Of a DNA stretch of 64,000 bases, positions 42,937 through 51,201 are shown piece after piece. The stretch is taken from NCBI GenBank assembly GCA_944376795.1, contig CALWDW010000008.1, positions 62,001 through 126,000 on the forward strand. Direction: 5' to 3'. The notes beneath the pieces are model-generated. The model had not been told where the DNA came from. It did not search any database and saw only the letters and a program-made list of their open reading frames with translations. This DNA is from an uncultured Christensenellaceae bacterium (GTDB lineage Bacteria > Bacillota > Clostridia > Christensenellales > UMGS416). Made by a program: the position numbers and the translations under genes. Within the stretch, counting starts at the first letter, position 1. Every line of letters begins with the position of its first letter.

Positions 42937-43587
42937 ATGGAAAAAGCAATGCTTGCATACCTGGAGAACTATCTCATCCAACACAACGGCGACCGCAGTG
43001 CGCGGGAAAGCCAGCCCTTCCGGTCCCGTATTGGGCACACCCGTCGGGTTTTGGCCTGGATCTACCGTCTGCTGGATGCGCTGGACGATCCGGAGGAGGT
43101 AGATGTTGACGTGCTGGTGGCGGCGGCCATTTTCCACGATATTGGCTACCAACACGTCATTGACAACACAGGGCACGCCGCCCGCAGTGCGGAGATTTTT
43201 CAGGCCTATGCCCTGGAAAACGCTTTGGATCCTGCTTTTGCTGCGGATGTGCTGCAGCTCATCAGCTTCCACTCCCGCAAGGAACTGCTGCGGGAGGAGG
43301 ATACTCCCCTGGAGCTCATCCTTCTGATGGAGGCCGACCTTCTGGATGAGGAAGGCGCCATGGGCGTTGCTCGCAGCCTGATGGCGCTGGGTTTTGAACT
43401 TCCCGACGATTACCAGGCGGCTCTGACCCGCCTCCAGGAGCGGGATGGACATATCTTGGGAGACAATCCCATGGTAACCCCGGCGGCCCGCGCCTTCTGG
43501 GAGGAAAAACAGTCTTTGGTGGACGACTTCCTCTCCCAGCTGGATCGTGATTTGGACACCGCTCCGGCCGAGGATTTGCTGTTGTAG
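42937..43587 (+). CDS. HD domain phosphohydrolase
   Basis: A 216-residue cytosolic metal-dependent phosphohydrolase. Seen: His34 (GHTRRV), His67-Asp68 (IFHDIGY), the following GHAARSAEIF His, and Asp in MEADLLDEEG: the full H...HD...D set. This is the small stand-alone HD type, acting perhaps on nucleotides; substrate unknown. AAGGAGG lies 7 bases before the ATG. A TATACT box at ~42885 may be its -10, with a poor -35. Confidence 0.82.
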   Translation: MEKAMLAYLENYLIQHNGDRSARESQPFRSRIGHTRRVLAWIYRLLDALDDPEEVDVDVLVAAAIFHDIGYQHVIDNTGHAARSAEIFQAYALENALDPAFAADVLQLISFHSRKELLREEDTPLELILLMEADLLDEEGAMGVARSLMALGFELPDDYQAALTRLQERDGHILGDNPMVTPAARAFWEEKQSLVDDFLSQLDRDLDTAPAEDLLL

Positions 43588-43707
43588 CGCCGCCGGCATC
43601 CGTTTGCCTGATGTCCCAAGCCAGGCATGCCGCGATGCCACTCCAAAGCGACGATTCTCCGGGTCAAGCCTATCTCGAGCCCAAGGGCCTGTCAGGTATA
43701 TGAAGTG

Positions 43708-43754
43708 AAAGAGGACGCTTGCGGAAGGAATCCTTCCCTGGCGTCCTCTTTTAC
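43708..43754 (+). terminator. Terminator after the HD gene
   Basis: AAAGAGGACGC / GCGTCCTCTTT enclosing a GGAAGGA/TCCTTCC stem, followed by TACATT. Confidence 0.75.
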
Positions 43755-44129
43755 ATTATGGAGAGACGGAGAAGGCCGGTTTGGTTCCGTCTGTGCTCTG
43801 TTTCCCCGATAGACTACAAAGCTCCGCCCGGCATACTGCCAGACGGGGCTTATAGACTGGCGAAAAACCTCTGGACAAATGACCACATGCACAGTAAAGA
43901 AAAGCTTATGTGGTGCGATGGCAGCGAGAGACTCCTGGCGAGAGTTCCCCGCTGTCCAACGCCCCTCGGGGACGGTGGACGCCTCTCCTGTACTCTTGGA
44001 AGGGAAGGATTTCGTCCTCTGTGGAGGACGGCGGGGAGCCTATGCTCCGCCATCTCACCGTCTTTTGAAAAGGGCGGGTGAAAGCTTTTGGCGGCGGGTT
44101 TCTTTGAAATATGACTTCTTTGACACGCG
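43755..44129. other. Gene-free stretch with hairpins and a dispersed repeat
   Basis: No frame here has a ribosome site and family likeness. It holds a hairpin AAGCTCCGCCCGGCA/TGCCAGACGGGGCTT (43818-43851), the second dispersed repeat (43860-43925), and GC-rich inverted segments such as CCCCTCGGGGACGG. It looks like decayed or repeat-derived DNA. Confidence 0.5.
43860..43925 (+). repeat. Dispersed intergenic repeat, copy 2
   Basis: AAAAACCTCTGGACAAATGAC then CATGCACA ... AAGCTTATGTGGTGCG, matching the copy at 26396. In this copy CCACAT (43882) and ATGTGG form a perfect inverted pair. Confidence 0.7.
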
Positions 44130-44161
44130 AAAGCCCCGGCCGGCTCGCTGCCGGACGGGGC
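44130..44161 (-). terminator. Terminator after the vanW pair
   Basis: GCCCCGTCCGGC / GCCGGCCGGGGC stem (one mismatch) with a 5-base loop, then CTTTCG on the minus strand, 23 bases past the stop. Confidence 0.65.
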
Positions 44162-44183
44162 GTAGATGGATGCGCCAGGACGT

Positions 44184-45857
44184 TTAGTCCGAGGAGACAT
44201 ACTGGCTGTAGTCGGCGGGATTGACCCGAATCTCTTTGGCGATGGCGGGATAGTTGTCCTCGTGGAGGAACTCGGTGAGCTCCTCCTGGATCTCCCCCTC
44301 GGCGTTACGGTAGATCCGGTAGACCTTCACGTTGCAGCCGCGATGGGCCGAGGAAACCACCGGGGAACCTGCGGGTACAGAGGAATCCTTGACGATGATG
44401 GGATCGCCGGGAGAGGGACGGCTCAGTACCTCCGTGCTGATATCCGGGGTGAGACCGTCTTCCCGGGGAGTGCCATACATCTCTACCGTAATATTCAGAC
44501 CGTCTACCCAGGCCCGGATATAAATAGGAGTGTCCTTCGTATTGGTAAAGAGCAGATCCAGTGTGCCGTAATTGACGGTGGCATCGGTGCCCGCGTCGAT
44601 GTAGCCCAGTACATAGGAGTGACGGTTCCGCTCGACGATGGTCAGATCGCTCTTCACCGCCGCCACATAGACCATGCTGGAGACCTGGCAGATGCCGCCG
44701 CCCATGCCCGTATCCGAGCGGCCGTTGGTAATGACGCCGGCCTCCTTATACCCTGTCTCGGCGGTGCGGGGTCCCAGGCACTCGTTGTAGGAAAAGGTCT
44801 CGCCGGGCTGCAGAATGACGCCGTTGACCGCTTGGCAGGCCAGCTTGATGTTGTGAATGCGGTTGGCCACATTGGTCATGGTGGTCTCCACCGTAGCCAG
44901 CAGCTGGATGTCGGCGGTTACCTCTTCCTGGGTTACCGAAGGCTCCAGCAGGTAATAGGTCATCTCCACGTTGCCGTAGGTTTCGTTTTCGAATTCCTCC
45001 AGCACGGCTTCCCAGAGCTCATCACCCTCTACGATGCGTCCGGCTTCCTCGGGCTGGACGGTGAAAACTTCCTCCCCGGCGGCGGTATCGGCCTCGGGAT
45101 GGAAGCCGGTAACGGCGGCGTCCACGGGCTCGCGGCTTAGGTACTCTGCAACGCCGCGAACCCCTTCCTCCAGCGGGGAAGGATCCACCGTAAAGGTAAC
45201 GGTGAGATCCACCGGGTTTTGCGGAAGATCCAGGACATATTCATAGCGGCTGTAGCGGCTGCCGGTGCGGCCCACCGCCATGGCCTCCTCCAGCACCTCG
45301 TCCAGGTCAGAGGTAATGGCTACCCGGTCCCGATCAAAGGAAATCAGCTCCTCCCCATCCAAAGACAGGGTGACGCCGATGCGGTCCAATTCCGGATCGT
45401 GCAGGGCTGTCAAGGCTTCCCTTGCCTCATCGGGGGTCATGCCGCCCAAATCCATCCCATCCACCCGGACACCGTAATAGAAAGTATCCACATCCAGTAC
45501 CTGGCTGACCTGGTCGGCAAACAGGCTGTATTGGTGATAGAGATGGGCGCCGCTGGCCAGGATGCCCAGCATGAGCACCAGACCAATCCAGAACATAGGC
45601 CGGCGGTACACCGGGGGCCGGGGCTGGGGTGGGGGAAGCGGCGGAGAGGGCGGGGACTTGGGCCCGGCGATCCCAGGCGGCGGCACAGAAGGCGCAGGGG
45701 CCTTCCCAGGGCCTTCCGCAGATTTCTGCGGCCGGGATGACTGCGCGGCGGATGGCTGAGATGGCTGCGCGGCCGTTGCTTCCTCTTTCTTTTCGGAAAG
45801 GGGAAGGGCGCGGGCACCCTTCCCCTTCCGTAGGTGTTTCTTTTTCTTGGAACTCAT
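44184..45857 (-). CDS. Membrane-anchored VanW family protein (second copy)
   Basis: A 557-residue cell-envelope protein. Cytoplasmic Lys-rich and Ala/Pro/Ser-rich N terminus (~1-85, including PPSPPLPPPQPRPP), one membrane helix (FWIGLVLMLGILASGAHLY, ~88-108), two extracellular peptidoglycan-binding-4-like domains, and a VanW domain (~320-460) with LQPGETFSYN, GYKEAGVI and MGGGICQVSS. VanW proteins accompany some vancomycin-resistance clusters, but their biochemical role is unknown; no other van genes are here. Start at ATG 45857 has GGAGG upstream. Confidence 0.87.
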   Translation of the reverse strand: MSSKKKKHLRKGKGARALPLSEKKEEATAAQPSQPSAAQSSRPQKSAEGPGKAPAPSVPPPGIAGPKSPPSPPLPPPQPRPPVYRRPMFWIGLVLMLGILASGAHLYHQYSLFADQVSQVLDVDTFYYGVRVDGMDLGGMTPDEAREALTALHDPELDRIGVTLSLDGEELISFDRDRVAITSDLDEVLEEAMAVGRTGSRYSRYEYVLDLPQNPVDLTVTFTVDPSPLEEGVRGVAEYLSREPVDAAVTGFHPEADTAAGEEVFTVQPEEAGRIVEGDELWEAVLEEFENETYGNVEMTYYLLEPSVTQEEVTADIQLLATVETTMTNVANRIHNIKLACQAVNGVILQPGETFSYNECLGPRTAETGYKEAGVITNGRSDTGMGGGICQVSSMVYVAAVKSDLTIVERNRHSYVLGYIDAGTDATVNYGTLDLLFTNTKDTPIYIRAWVDGLNITVEMYGTPREDGLTPDISTEVLSRPSPGDPIIVKDSSVPAGSPVVSSAHRGCNVKVYRIYRNAEGEIQEELTEFLHEDNYPAIAKEIRVNPADYSQYVSSD

Positions 45858-45920
45858 TGATATCCTCCGTGGGAGCGGTGGGGCTATGTTTCCCAGAAAC
45901 ACATGGGTATTCGGCTGAGC

Positions 45921-47612
45921 TTAATCGGTACCGCCGTCCTCCTCAGGCGCAGGGGTGGATACAGGCGGCGGCGTTTCCACGGGCGCCGGGGTTTCCACGG
46001 GCTTGGGGGTCGGAGTCTCCACGGGCTTGGGGGTGGCGGTCTCTACGGGCTTAGGCGTGGGTGTCGGGGTCTCCACCGGCTTGGGAGTAGCGGTTTCCAC
46101 CGGCTTAGGTGTAGCGGTGGGCGTCGGAGCAGGTGTGGGTGTCTCGCTGGGGTTGCCATCCTTGGGATTATAGTATACCTTGGCCTGGATCTCCGGATAA
46201 TAGTCGCTGAAGAGCTTAATCCGGTCGATCTCGTTGCCGTCGGCGTCATAGATCACCTTATATGTGGTGCACTTAATCCCGTTACGGGCGTTGACCTTCT
46301 TGGTAGTGCCCCGCGGGACCGAACTGTCGGCTACATAGAGCACGCCGCTTTTGGGCTTTATGGTGGAGTTGGTGATGACATCCATGCCAATGGTCTGCCC
46401 ATTGGGAAGGGCCTTGCCATAGATCTCGGCGTAGACCTCCTGGCCGCTGGTGTACATGACGATTACAATGGGGGCGTCGCTGGAATTCTTGAACTTGAAG
46501 TCCTTATTGCCATAGTCCACGGTGGCATCGCGCCCGCGCTTGAGGTAGCTGAGCTCGTAAGAGTGGCGGTAGCGCTCGGTGACTTCCAGATCGGCGCGCA
46601 CCACAGCGTTGAACAGGGTGCCCGAGACCTGGCAGATGCCGCCGCCCAATCCCTGCTCCAGACGGTCGCCGCCTACGATGACGCCGGCTTCTTTATAGCC
46701 GGCGGCGGCAGTGCGCTCGCCCACCACGCCGTTGAAGGAGAATTCCTCCCCGGGCTGGAGCACCGTGCCCGTGATGGAGGCGCAGGCCAGCTTGATGTTA
46801 TGGGTGCGGTTGGAATCCTTGGTGAAGGTGGTGCTGAACTTGCTCACGCGCTCCAGCTGGGTTGCGCGGAGAGATTCGGCGGTGACAGTGGGCTGGGTCT
46901 CAACGAAAGGAACCGTAATGGGGGTTTCCAGGCTCATGGTATTCAGCGCGGAGGAGACCGCCGTCCACAGGGCGTCAGTATTCACGGCCTTTCCCACCAC
47001 TTCGGGGGTGATGGTAAACCACTCTTCCACGGGCTTGCTGGTATCGATCTCGTCGACGCTGGTCATGGTGGCATCCTGTGCCTCTACCGTAAAGGAGGCG
47101 GCCATGGTCTCCAGGTCGGACTTCAGTCCCATCAGATTCTCCAGGGTAACGGTCTGGTGAATTTCGGCAGTGTCCCCCTCCGGAGCGTCCAAGGCCTGCT
47201 GCATGGCAGACTCCACGTCGAATTTCGGGGTATAGTTGGCCAGGTTTACGGTGCGAATTTCATCCCCGAAGGAGAGCGTGAGCTTCATTGTCTGGATAGC
47301 GGCATTATTGGCCTCATCCAAAGCGGTGCGGGCCTCCTCCACCGTCTTACCGGAAAGATCCACGCCGTCGATGACGGTGCCCTCCCGGAAGATGCCTGCT
47401 TCGGGCTCCAGTGTGGGCTCCGGGGTCAGCTCCGCCCCCAGCGTGGGAGAGGGAGAGGGGAAAGCGCTGGGGCCGGTCAGGGATTGACGCAGGAAAATGG
47501 CGCCCCCCACGGCCACCAGGGCCAGTACAACGGCCATGCTCAGGAAAATCCCCGGCTTCATGCCCAGGATGGTGTTGCTTCTGCGTGCGTGGCGATTGTT
47601 CTTCTTTGCCAT
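45921..47612 (-). CDS. Membrane-anchored VanW family protein (first copy)
   Basis: A 563-residue relative of the next gene. One N-terminal helix (~20-42), a Pro/Thr-rich spacer, peptidoglycan-binding-4-like region, VanW domain (~270-400; LQPGEEFSFN, GLGGGICQVSG), a G5-like beta segment (VPRGTTKKVNARNG), and a ~75-residue C-terminal tail of T-P-K-P-V-E-T repeats. It lies 21 bases after rex, so transcription is likely shared. The tail is probably disordered and wall-spanning. Confidence 0.87.
   Translation of the reverse strand: MAKKNNRHARRSNTILGMKPGIFLSMAVVLALVAVGGAIFLRQSLTGPSAFPSPSPTLGAELTPEPTLEPEAGIFREGTVIDGVDLSGKTVEEARTALDEANNAAIQTMKLTLSFGDEIRTVNLANYTPKFDVESAMQQALDAPEGDTAEIHQTVTLENLMGLKSDLETMAASFTVEAQDATMTSVDEIDTSKPVEEWFTITPEVVGKAVNTDALWTAVSSALNTMSLETPITVPFVETQPTVTAESLRATQLERVSKFSTTFTKDSNRTHNIKLACASITGTVLQPGEEFSFNGVVGERTAAAGYKEAGVIVGGDRLEQGLGGGICQVSGTLFNAVVRADLEVTERYRHSYELSYLKRGRDATVDYGNKDFKFKNSSDAPIVIVMYTSGQEVYAEIYGKALPNGQTIGMDVITNSTIKPKSGVLYVADSSVPRGTTKKVNARNGIKCTTYKVIYDADGNEIDRIKLFSDYYPEIQAKVYYNPKDGNPSETPTPAPTPTATPKPVETATPKPVETPTPTPKPVETATPKPVETPTPKPVETPAPVETPPPVSTPAPEEDGGTD
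45955..46135 (-). repeat. In-frame minisatellite coding the TPKPVET tail
   Basis: About nine imperfect copies of a 21- to 33-base unit (minus-strand coding of ACCCCCAAGCCCGT-like sequence) at the end of the first vanW gene. Such arrays change length by slippage, so the tail is probably variable between strains. Confidence 0.8.
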
Positions 47613-47633
47613 GGCGATTCCTCACAGTATATC

Positions 47634-48317
47634 TTATGATTTCTTATTCACGGGACGCGGGGCGCCGGGCTCCGCATCGCCGGTTTCTTCCGATTGCTGG
47701 CGCAGGCGGTAGGTCAGCGTCATGAGGCTGTCGGTGAGATGGATGCTCTCTACCGTAATGGTTTCGGGCACCACCAGGTCCACGGGGGCGAAGTTCCAAA
47801 TCCCTCGGATCCCCGTCTGGGCCAGGGTGTCGGCCACCTTCTGCGCGGCGGCCGCCGGGACCGTCAAGACGGCAATATCAATATCGTTTTGACGAACGAA
47901 TTCGACCAATTGTTCCATAGGCATGACGGGAACGCCCTCAATATTTTGCCCAATCCGCTCCGGGGTATTATCAAAAACCCCCATGAGCTGATACCCTTCT
48001 TGAGAGAAGGGACTGTAGCGGCCCAGAGCGCGGCCCATATTGCCTGCGCCAATGATTACGAAGCGATAGCAGAGACCCTCGCCAACCCCCAGAATCCCGG
48101 CCAGCTCCGCTCGGAGCTCGCTGACCTTGTAGCCGAAGCCCTGCTGGCCAAAGCCGCCGAAGTTATTAAAATCCTGCCGAATTTGGGAGGCGGTCAGCCC
48201 CATCCTCTTTCCCAGGGCCAGGGAGGAGGTGCGCTGGATACCTTCCCGCTCCATTTCCTTGAGCTGTCGATAGTACCGGGGAAGCCGCCGGATCACGGCG
48301 CCGGATATCCTCTTCAT
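47634..48317 (-). CDS. rex: Redox-sensing transcriptional repressor Rex
   Basis: A 227-residue repressor that leaves DNA when NADH/NAD+ rises and so controls fermentation genes. Seen: N-terminal winged helix (IRRLPRYYRQLKEM; LTASQIRQDFNNFG), Rossmann motif IIGAGNMGRALG, and the C-terminal domain-swapped helix. Typical length ~210-215; the extra ~15 residues are a charged tail. ATG with GGGGAGGG upstream. Leads a rex-vanW-vanW unit. Candidate targets pflB, fucO and the zinc ADH are in this window, though no clear Rex box was found. Confidence 0.94.
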   Translation of the reverse strand: MKRISGAVIRRLPRYYRQLKEMEREGIQRTSSLALGKRMGLTASQIRQDFNNFGGFGQQGFGYKVSELRAELAGILGVGEGLCYRFVIIGAGNMGRALGRYSPFSQEGYQLMGVFDNTPERIGQNIEGVPVMPMEQLVEFVRQNDIDIAVLTVPAAAAQKVADTLAQTGIRGIWNFAPVDLVVPETITVESIHLTDSLMTLTYRLRQQSEETGDAEPGAPRPVNKKS

Positions 48318-48353
48318 GCTTCCCTCCCCTTCGTCAAAAACTAGTCAAATTAA

Positions 48354-48382
48354 AATATACCATTCCTCATTGCTTTGGGCAA
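48354..48382 (-). promoter_or_regulatory. Promoter of rex
   Basis: Minus strand TTGCCC (48377-48382), 17 bases, TATATT (48354-48359). The divergent ABC-F gene has a TATACT box at 48466-48471 but only a weak -35. Confidence 0.6.
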
Positions 48383-48521
48383 GCAAATTTTCAGGAGAAA
48401 CCTCTGAAATAGCGACAGTCGGCAATCTTTGGCAGGGGGCGGTGGATTTTGGAGGGAAAATCGTTTATACTAAAATGGATGCGTCTTTCAAGGCGCGTAG
48501 TTTACCGCAAGGAGCAAGCCC

Positions 48522-50450
48522 ATGGTAGTACTTTCCGCCCAAGATATCACCAAAGCCTATGGTGAGAATACGATACTGGAGAACGTCTCCTTCGCTATTG
48601 AAGAAGGGGAGCGGGTGGGCCTTGTGGGGCCCAACGGCGCGGGAAAGACTACCCTGCTGCGCATCCTCTGCGGCGAGCTGGAAAGCGACGCGGGCTCGGT
48701 GTCTCTCCGGGGCGGATGTTCTCTTGGCTACCTGGAGCAAAGCGCCAGCCTGGACACCCAGCGCACGGTGTACGAAGAGATGCTGACGGTTTTTGCCCCG
48801 GCCTTTGCCATGGAGGCGCGGATGCGGGAACTGGAAGCCCGGATGGGGGAGGTGCACGATGCCGATCCTATGGCCTACCGGCAGGCTGCCAACGAGTACG
48901 ATTCTCTGCTCTCCCGCTTTGAGGAGGCGGGCGGCTATGGGTATAAGAGCGCGATTGCCGGCGTGTTAACCGGGCTGGGCTTGCCTCCGGAGACCCACCA
49001 GCAGCCCATTTGGCAGCTTTCCGGCGGCCAGCGTTCCCGGGTGGCCCTGGGCAAAATGCTTCTCACCAAGCCCAGCCTCCTGCTGCTGGATGAGCCTACC
49101 AACCATTTGGACCTGGAGGCGGCCGCCTGGCTGGAGGGCTACCTGCGCTCCTTCCCCGGGGCGGTGCTGGTGGTTAGCCATGACCGGTGGTTCCTGGACG
49201 GCGTCTGCCAGCGGATGCTGGAGCTGTCCTTCTCCCACATTACCTCCTATGACGGGAACTTTTCCAGCTACCTGGAGCAGCGGGAGGAGCGTTACCAGCA
49301 GCAGCTCAAGGCCTACCAGCTCAACCAGAAGGAGATCGCCCGCAAGGAGGCCATCATTGCCCGCTACCGCTCCTTCAACCGGGAAAAGAGCATCCGGGCC
49401 GCCCGGTCCTGGGAGAAAAAGCTGGAGAAGACCGAGCGCCTGGAGAAGCCCCAGACCACGGAGAGCATGTTCTTCCGCCTGGATACCGGGCGGCAGAGCG
49501 GCAATGACGTGCTGCTTACCGAGAACCTGTCCATGGCCTTCGGCGAAAAGCCTCTCTTCTCCGGGCTGGACCTGCACCTGCGGGCCGGCGACCGGGCGGC
49601 CCTGATCGGGCCCAACGGCGTGGGAAAAACCACCCTGCTGCGGATCCTGGACGGGCAGCTGCGGCCGACGGCGGGGACCTTCCTGTTGGGCGCAGGGGTG
49701 CAGGTGGGGTATTACGACCAGCAGCAGGCGCTTCTGGATCCCCGCAATACCGTGCTGGATGAGATCTGGAATGACCATACCCAAATGACCCATACCCAGG
49801 TGCGCAATGCCCTGGCGGCCTTCCTCTTCCGGGGGGAGGATGTGGAAAAGCGGGTGGCTGAACTCTCCGGAGGCGAGAAGGGCCGCCTGTCCTTGCTCAA
49901 GCTGATGCTCAATCGGGGCAATCTCCTGCTGCTGGACGAACCTACCAACCATCTGGATATCGACAGCCGCCAGGTGCTGGAAGAGGCGCTGGTGGACTTC
50001 CCGGGGACGGTGATCCTGGTCAGCCACGACCGATACTTCATTAACCGGGTAGCCAACCGCATCGTGGAGATGAACCCCGACGGCTTCACCCAGTATCCGG
50101 GGAATTGGGAGGATTACCTTTACCACCAGTCCTTGGCCAAGAATCCGCAGCCCGAGGGCCAAGGCGAGGTGACTCGGACCGCCCTGGCCAAGGAGCGCCG
50201 CCGCAGCCGCGAGCAGCAGGAAAGGCGCCGCCAGCTTCGGGCCCAGTGCAGTGAGGCCGAAAAACAGGTGACCGAGTCCGAGGCCCGCCTGTCCGCGCTG
50301 GAGGAAAAGCTTTGGGACAATACCCTGTCCGCCCAAGAACTGGAGGAGGCCAGCCGGGACTATGCCAAGGAGCAGGCGCTGCTGGAGAAGCTCATGGCCC
50401 GGTGGGAGGAGATCTCCCTGCAGGCCGAGGCGGAGGATGCGGACGAATAG
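48522..50450 (+). CDS. ABC-F family ATPase
   Basis: A 642-residue soluble protein with two ABC ATPase domains and no membrane part; ABC-F proteins act on the ribosome, some protecting it from antibiotics. First domain: GPNGAGKTT, LSGGQRSRVALG, LLLDEPTNHLD. Linker (~245-320) rich in K/R/E (the P-site tRNA interaction motif region). Second: GPNGVGKTT, LSGGEKGRLSL, LLLDEPTNHLDI. A C-terminal coiled coil (~535-640) follows. It resembles housekeeping members (YdiF/Uup-like) more than resistance types, but this is not certain. Confidence 0.9.
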   Translation: MVVLSAQDITKAYGENTILENVSFAIEEGERVGLVGPNGAGKTTLLRILCGELESDAGSVSLRGGCSLGYLEQSASLDTQRTVYEEMLTVFAPAFAMEARMRELEARMGEVHDADPMAYRQAANEYDSLLSRFEEAGGYGYKSAIAGVLTGLGLPPETHQQPIWQLSGGQRSRVALGKMLLTKPSLLLLDEPTNHLDLEAAAWLEGYLRSFPGAVLVVSHDRWFLDGVCQRMLELSFSHITSYDGNFSSYLEQREERYQQQLKAYQLNQKEIARKEAIIARYRSFNREKSIRAARSWEKKLEKTERLEKPQTTESMFFRLDTGRQSGNDVLLTENLSMAFGEKPLFSGLDLHLRAGDRAALIGPNGVGKTTLLRILDGQLRPTAGTFLLGAGVQVGYYDQQQALLDPRNTVLDEIWNDHTQMTHTQVRNALAAFLFRGEDVEKRVAELSGGEKGRLSLLKLMLNRGNLLLLDEPTNHLDIDSRQVLEEALVDFPGTVILVSHDRYFINRVANRIVEMNPDGFTQYPGNWEDYLYHQSLAKNPQPEGQGEVTRTALAKERRRSREQQERRRQLRAQCSEAEKQVTESEARLSALEEKLWDNTLSAQELEEASRDYAKEQALLEKLMARWEEISLQAEAEDADE

Positions 50451-50462
50451 GCGCCGCCGGGC

Positions 50463-51008
50463 CTAAGACGCATTGGCGTCTTCCTGCCGGGGACGGTATG
50501 CGTCCAGCAGGGCGTTGACCCAGAGCCGGTGCGGGCCCTCCACCAGGGAGAGCGGCTGGTCGCTGGTGCTGGAGGAGAGGGGGAAGAGCAGCAGCGTGGG
50601 GCCCTGCCGGGTCTGGCTCTCCCAGACCTGGACGTGGAAGATTGCCCCGTCGAGATACCCTTCCTTGTAGGAGAGCAGCGTAATTTCCCCCCAAGGCCGT
50701 TCCAGGGAATAGCGGGACAGGGTATCCTGCATAATAGGCACGAGGATGGGATCTACGGTGCCGTCATCCCCGGTGACCACGGTGAGATCCATTTCGGGGA
50801 TGACGATGGTGACACCGGGAAGCGGGGCGCCGGTGATTCCGTCCTCCGCCGAAAGGATCAGGGTGCCGGCGGCCTCGCCGGCGGCTGGCGCCCCGGTGCT
50901 GACCGCGCCGTCAGCGCGGCCAAAGTACCAGAGGCTCAGGGCGCCTGCGCACAGGACCCAGGCCAGGATATTGCTCAGCAGGCTGCAGAGCTTGGCTGTC
51001 TTTTTCAT
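50463..51008 (-). CDS. Membrane-anchored protein with a carboxypeptidase-regulatory-like beta domain
   Basis: A 181-residue protein: one N-terminal hydrophobic anchor (~7-28, LCSLLSNILAWVLCAGALSL), a linker, then a beta-sandwich-like domain (GTLILSAEDGITGAPLPGVT) of the carboxypeptidase-regulatory/prealbumin-like type, and a conserved-looking C-terminal half (YKEGYLDGAIFHV). It probably faces outward. Function unknown. AAGGAG lies 7 bases before ATG 51008. Convergent with the ABC-F gene, divergent from pgi. Confidence 0.7.
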   Translation of the reverse strand: MKKTAKLCSLLSNILAWVLCAGALSLWYFGRADGAVSTGAPAAGEAAGTLILSAEDGITGAPLPGVTIVIPEMDLTVVTGDDGTVDPILVPIMQDTLSRYSLERPWGEITLLSYKEGYLDGAIFHVQVWESQTRQGPTLLLFPLSSSTSDQPLSLVEGPHRLWVNALLDAYRPRQEDANAS

Positions 51009-51137
51009 GGGCGTCTCCTTGATGCTGATGAAAGAATCTATGCGGCGGCTTCTTGACGCAGAACCGGGCGCAGCGGCGGTTTGGGGGCTTTTTCGCCCTG
51101 GAAAGGTAGAAAATTGGCCCGTACGGCAAGGTTTTTC

Positions 51138-51166
51138 TTCCATTTTGGCGGAAAAATGATTATAAT
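51138..51166 (+). promoter_or_regulatory. Possible promoter of pgi
   Basis: A perfect TATAAT (51161-51166) with a weak TTCCAT 17 bases upstream; 36 bases before the pgi start. Confidence 0.5.
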
Positions 51167-51201
51167 GTTGAATTGTTGCAGATAGACTCTGGAAGGGAGA
51201 T

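Noticed and set aside
43719-44081. A 120-residue plus-strand frame after the HD gene
   Set aside because: It starts inside a terminator, runs over hairpins and a dispersed repeat, and has no plausible ribosome site.
44184-47612. Vancomycin-resistance cluster
   Set aside because: VanW domains occur widely in Clostridia without resistance; no vanHAX, vanRS or vanY genes are present.
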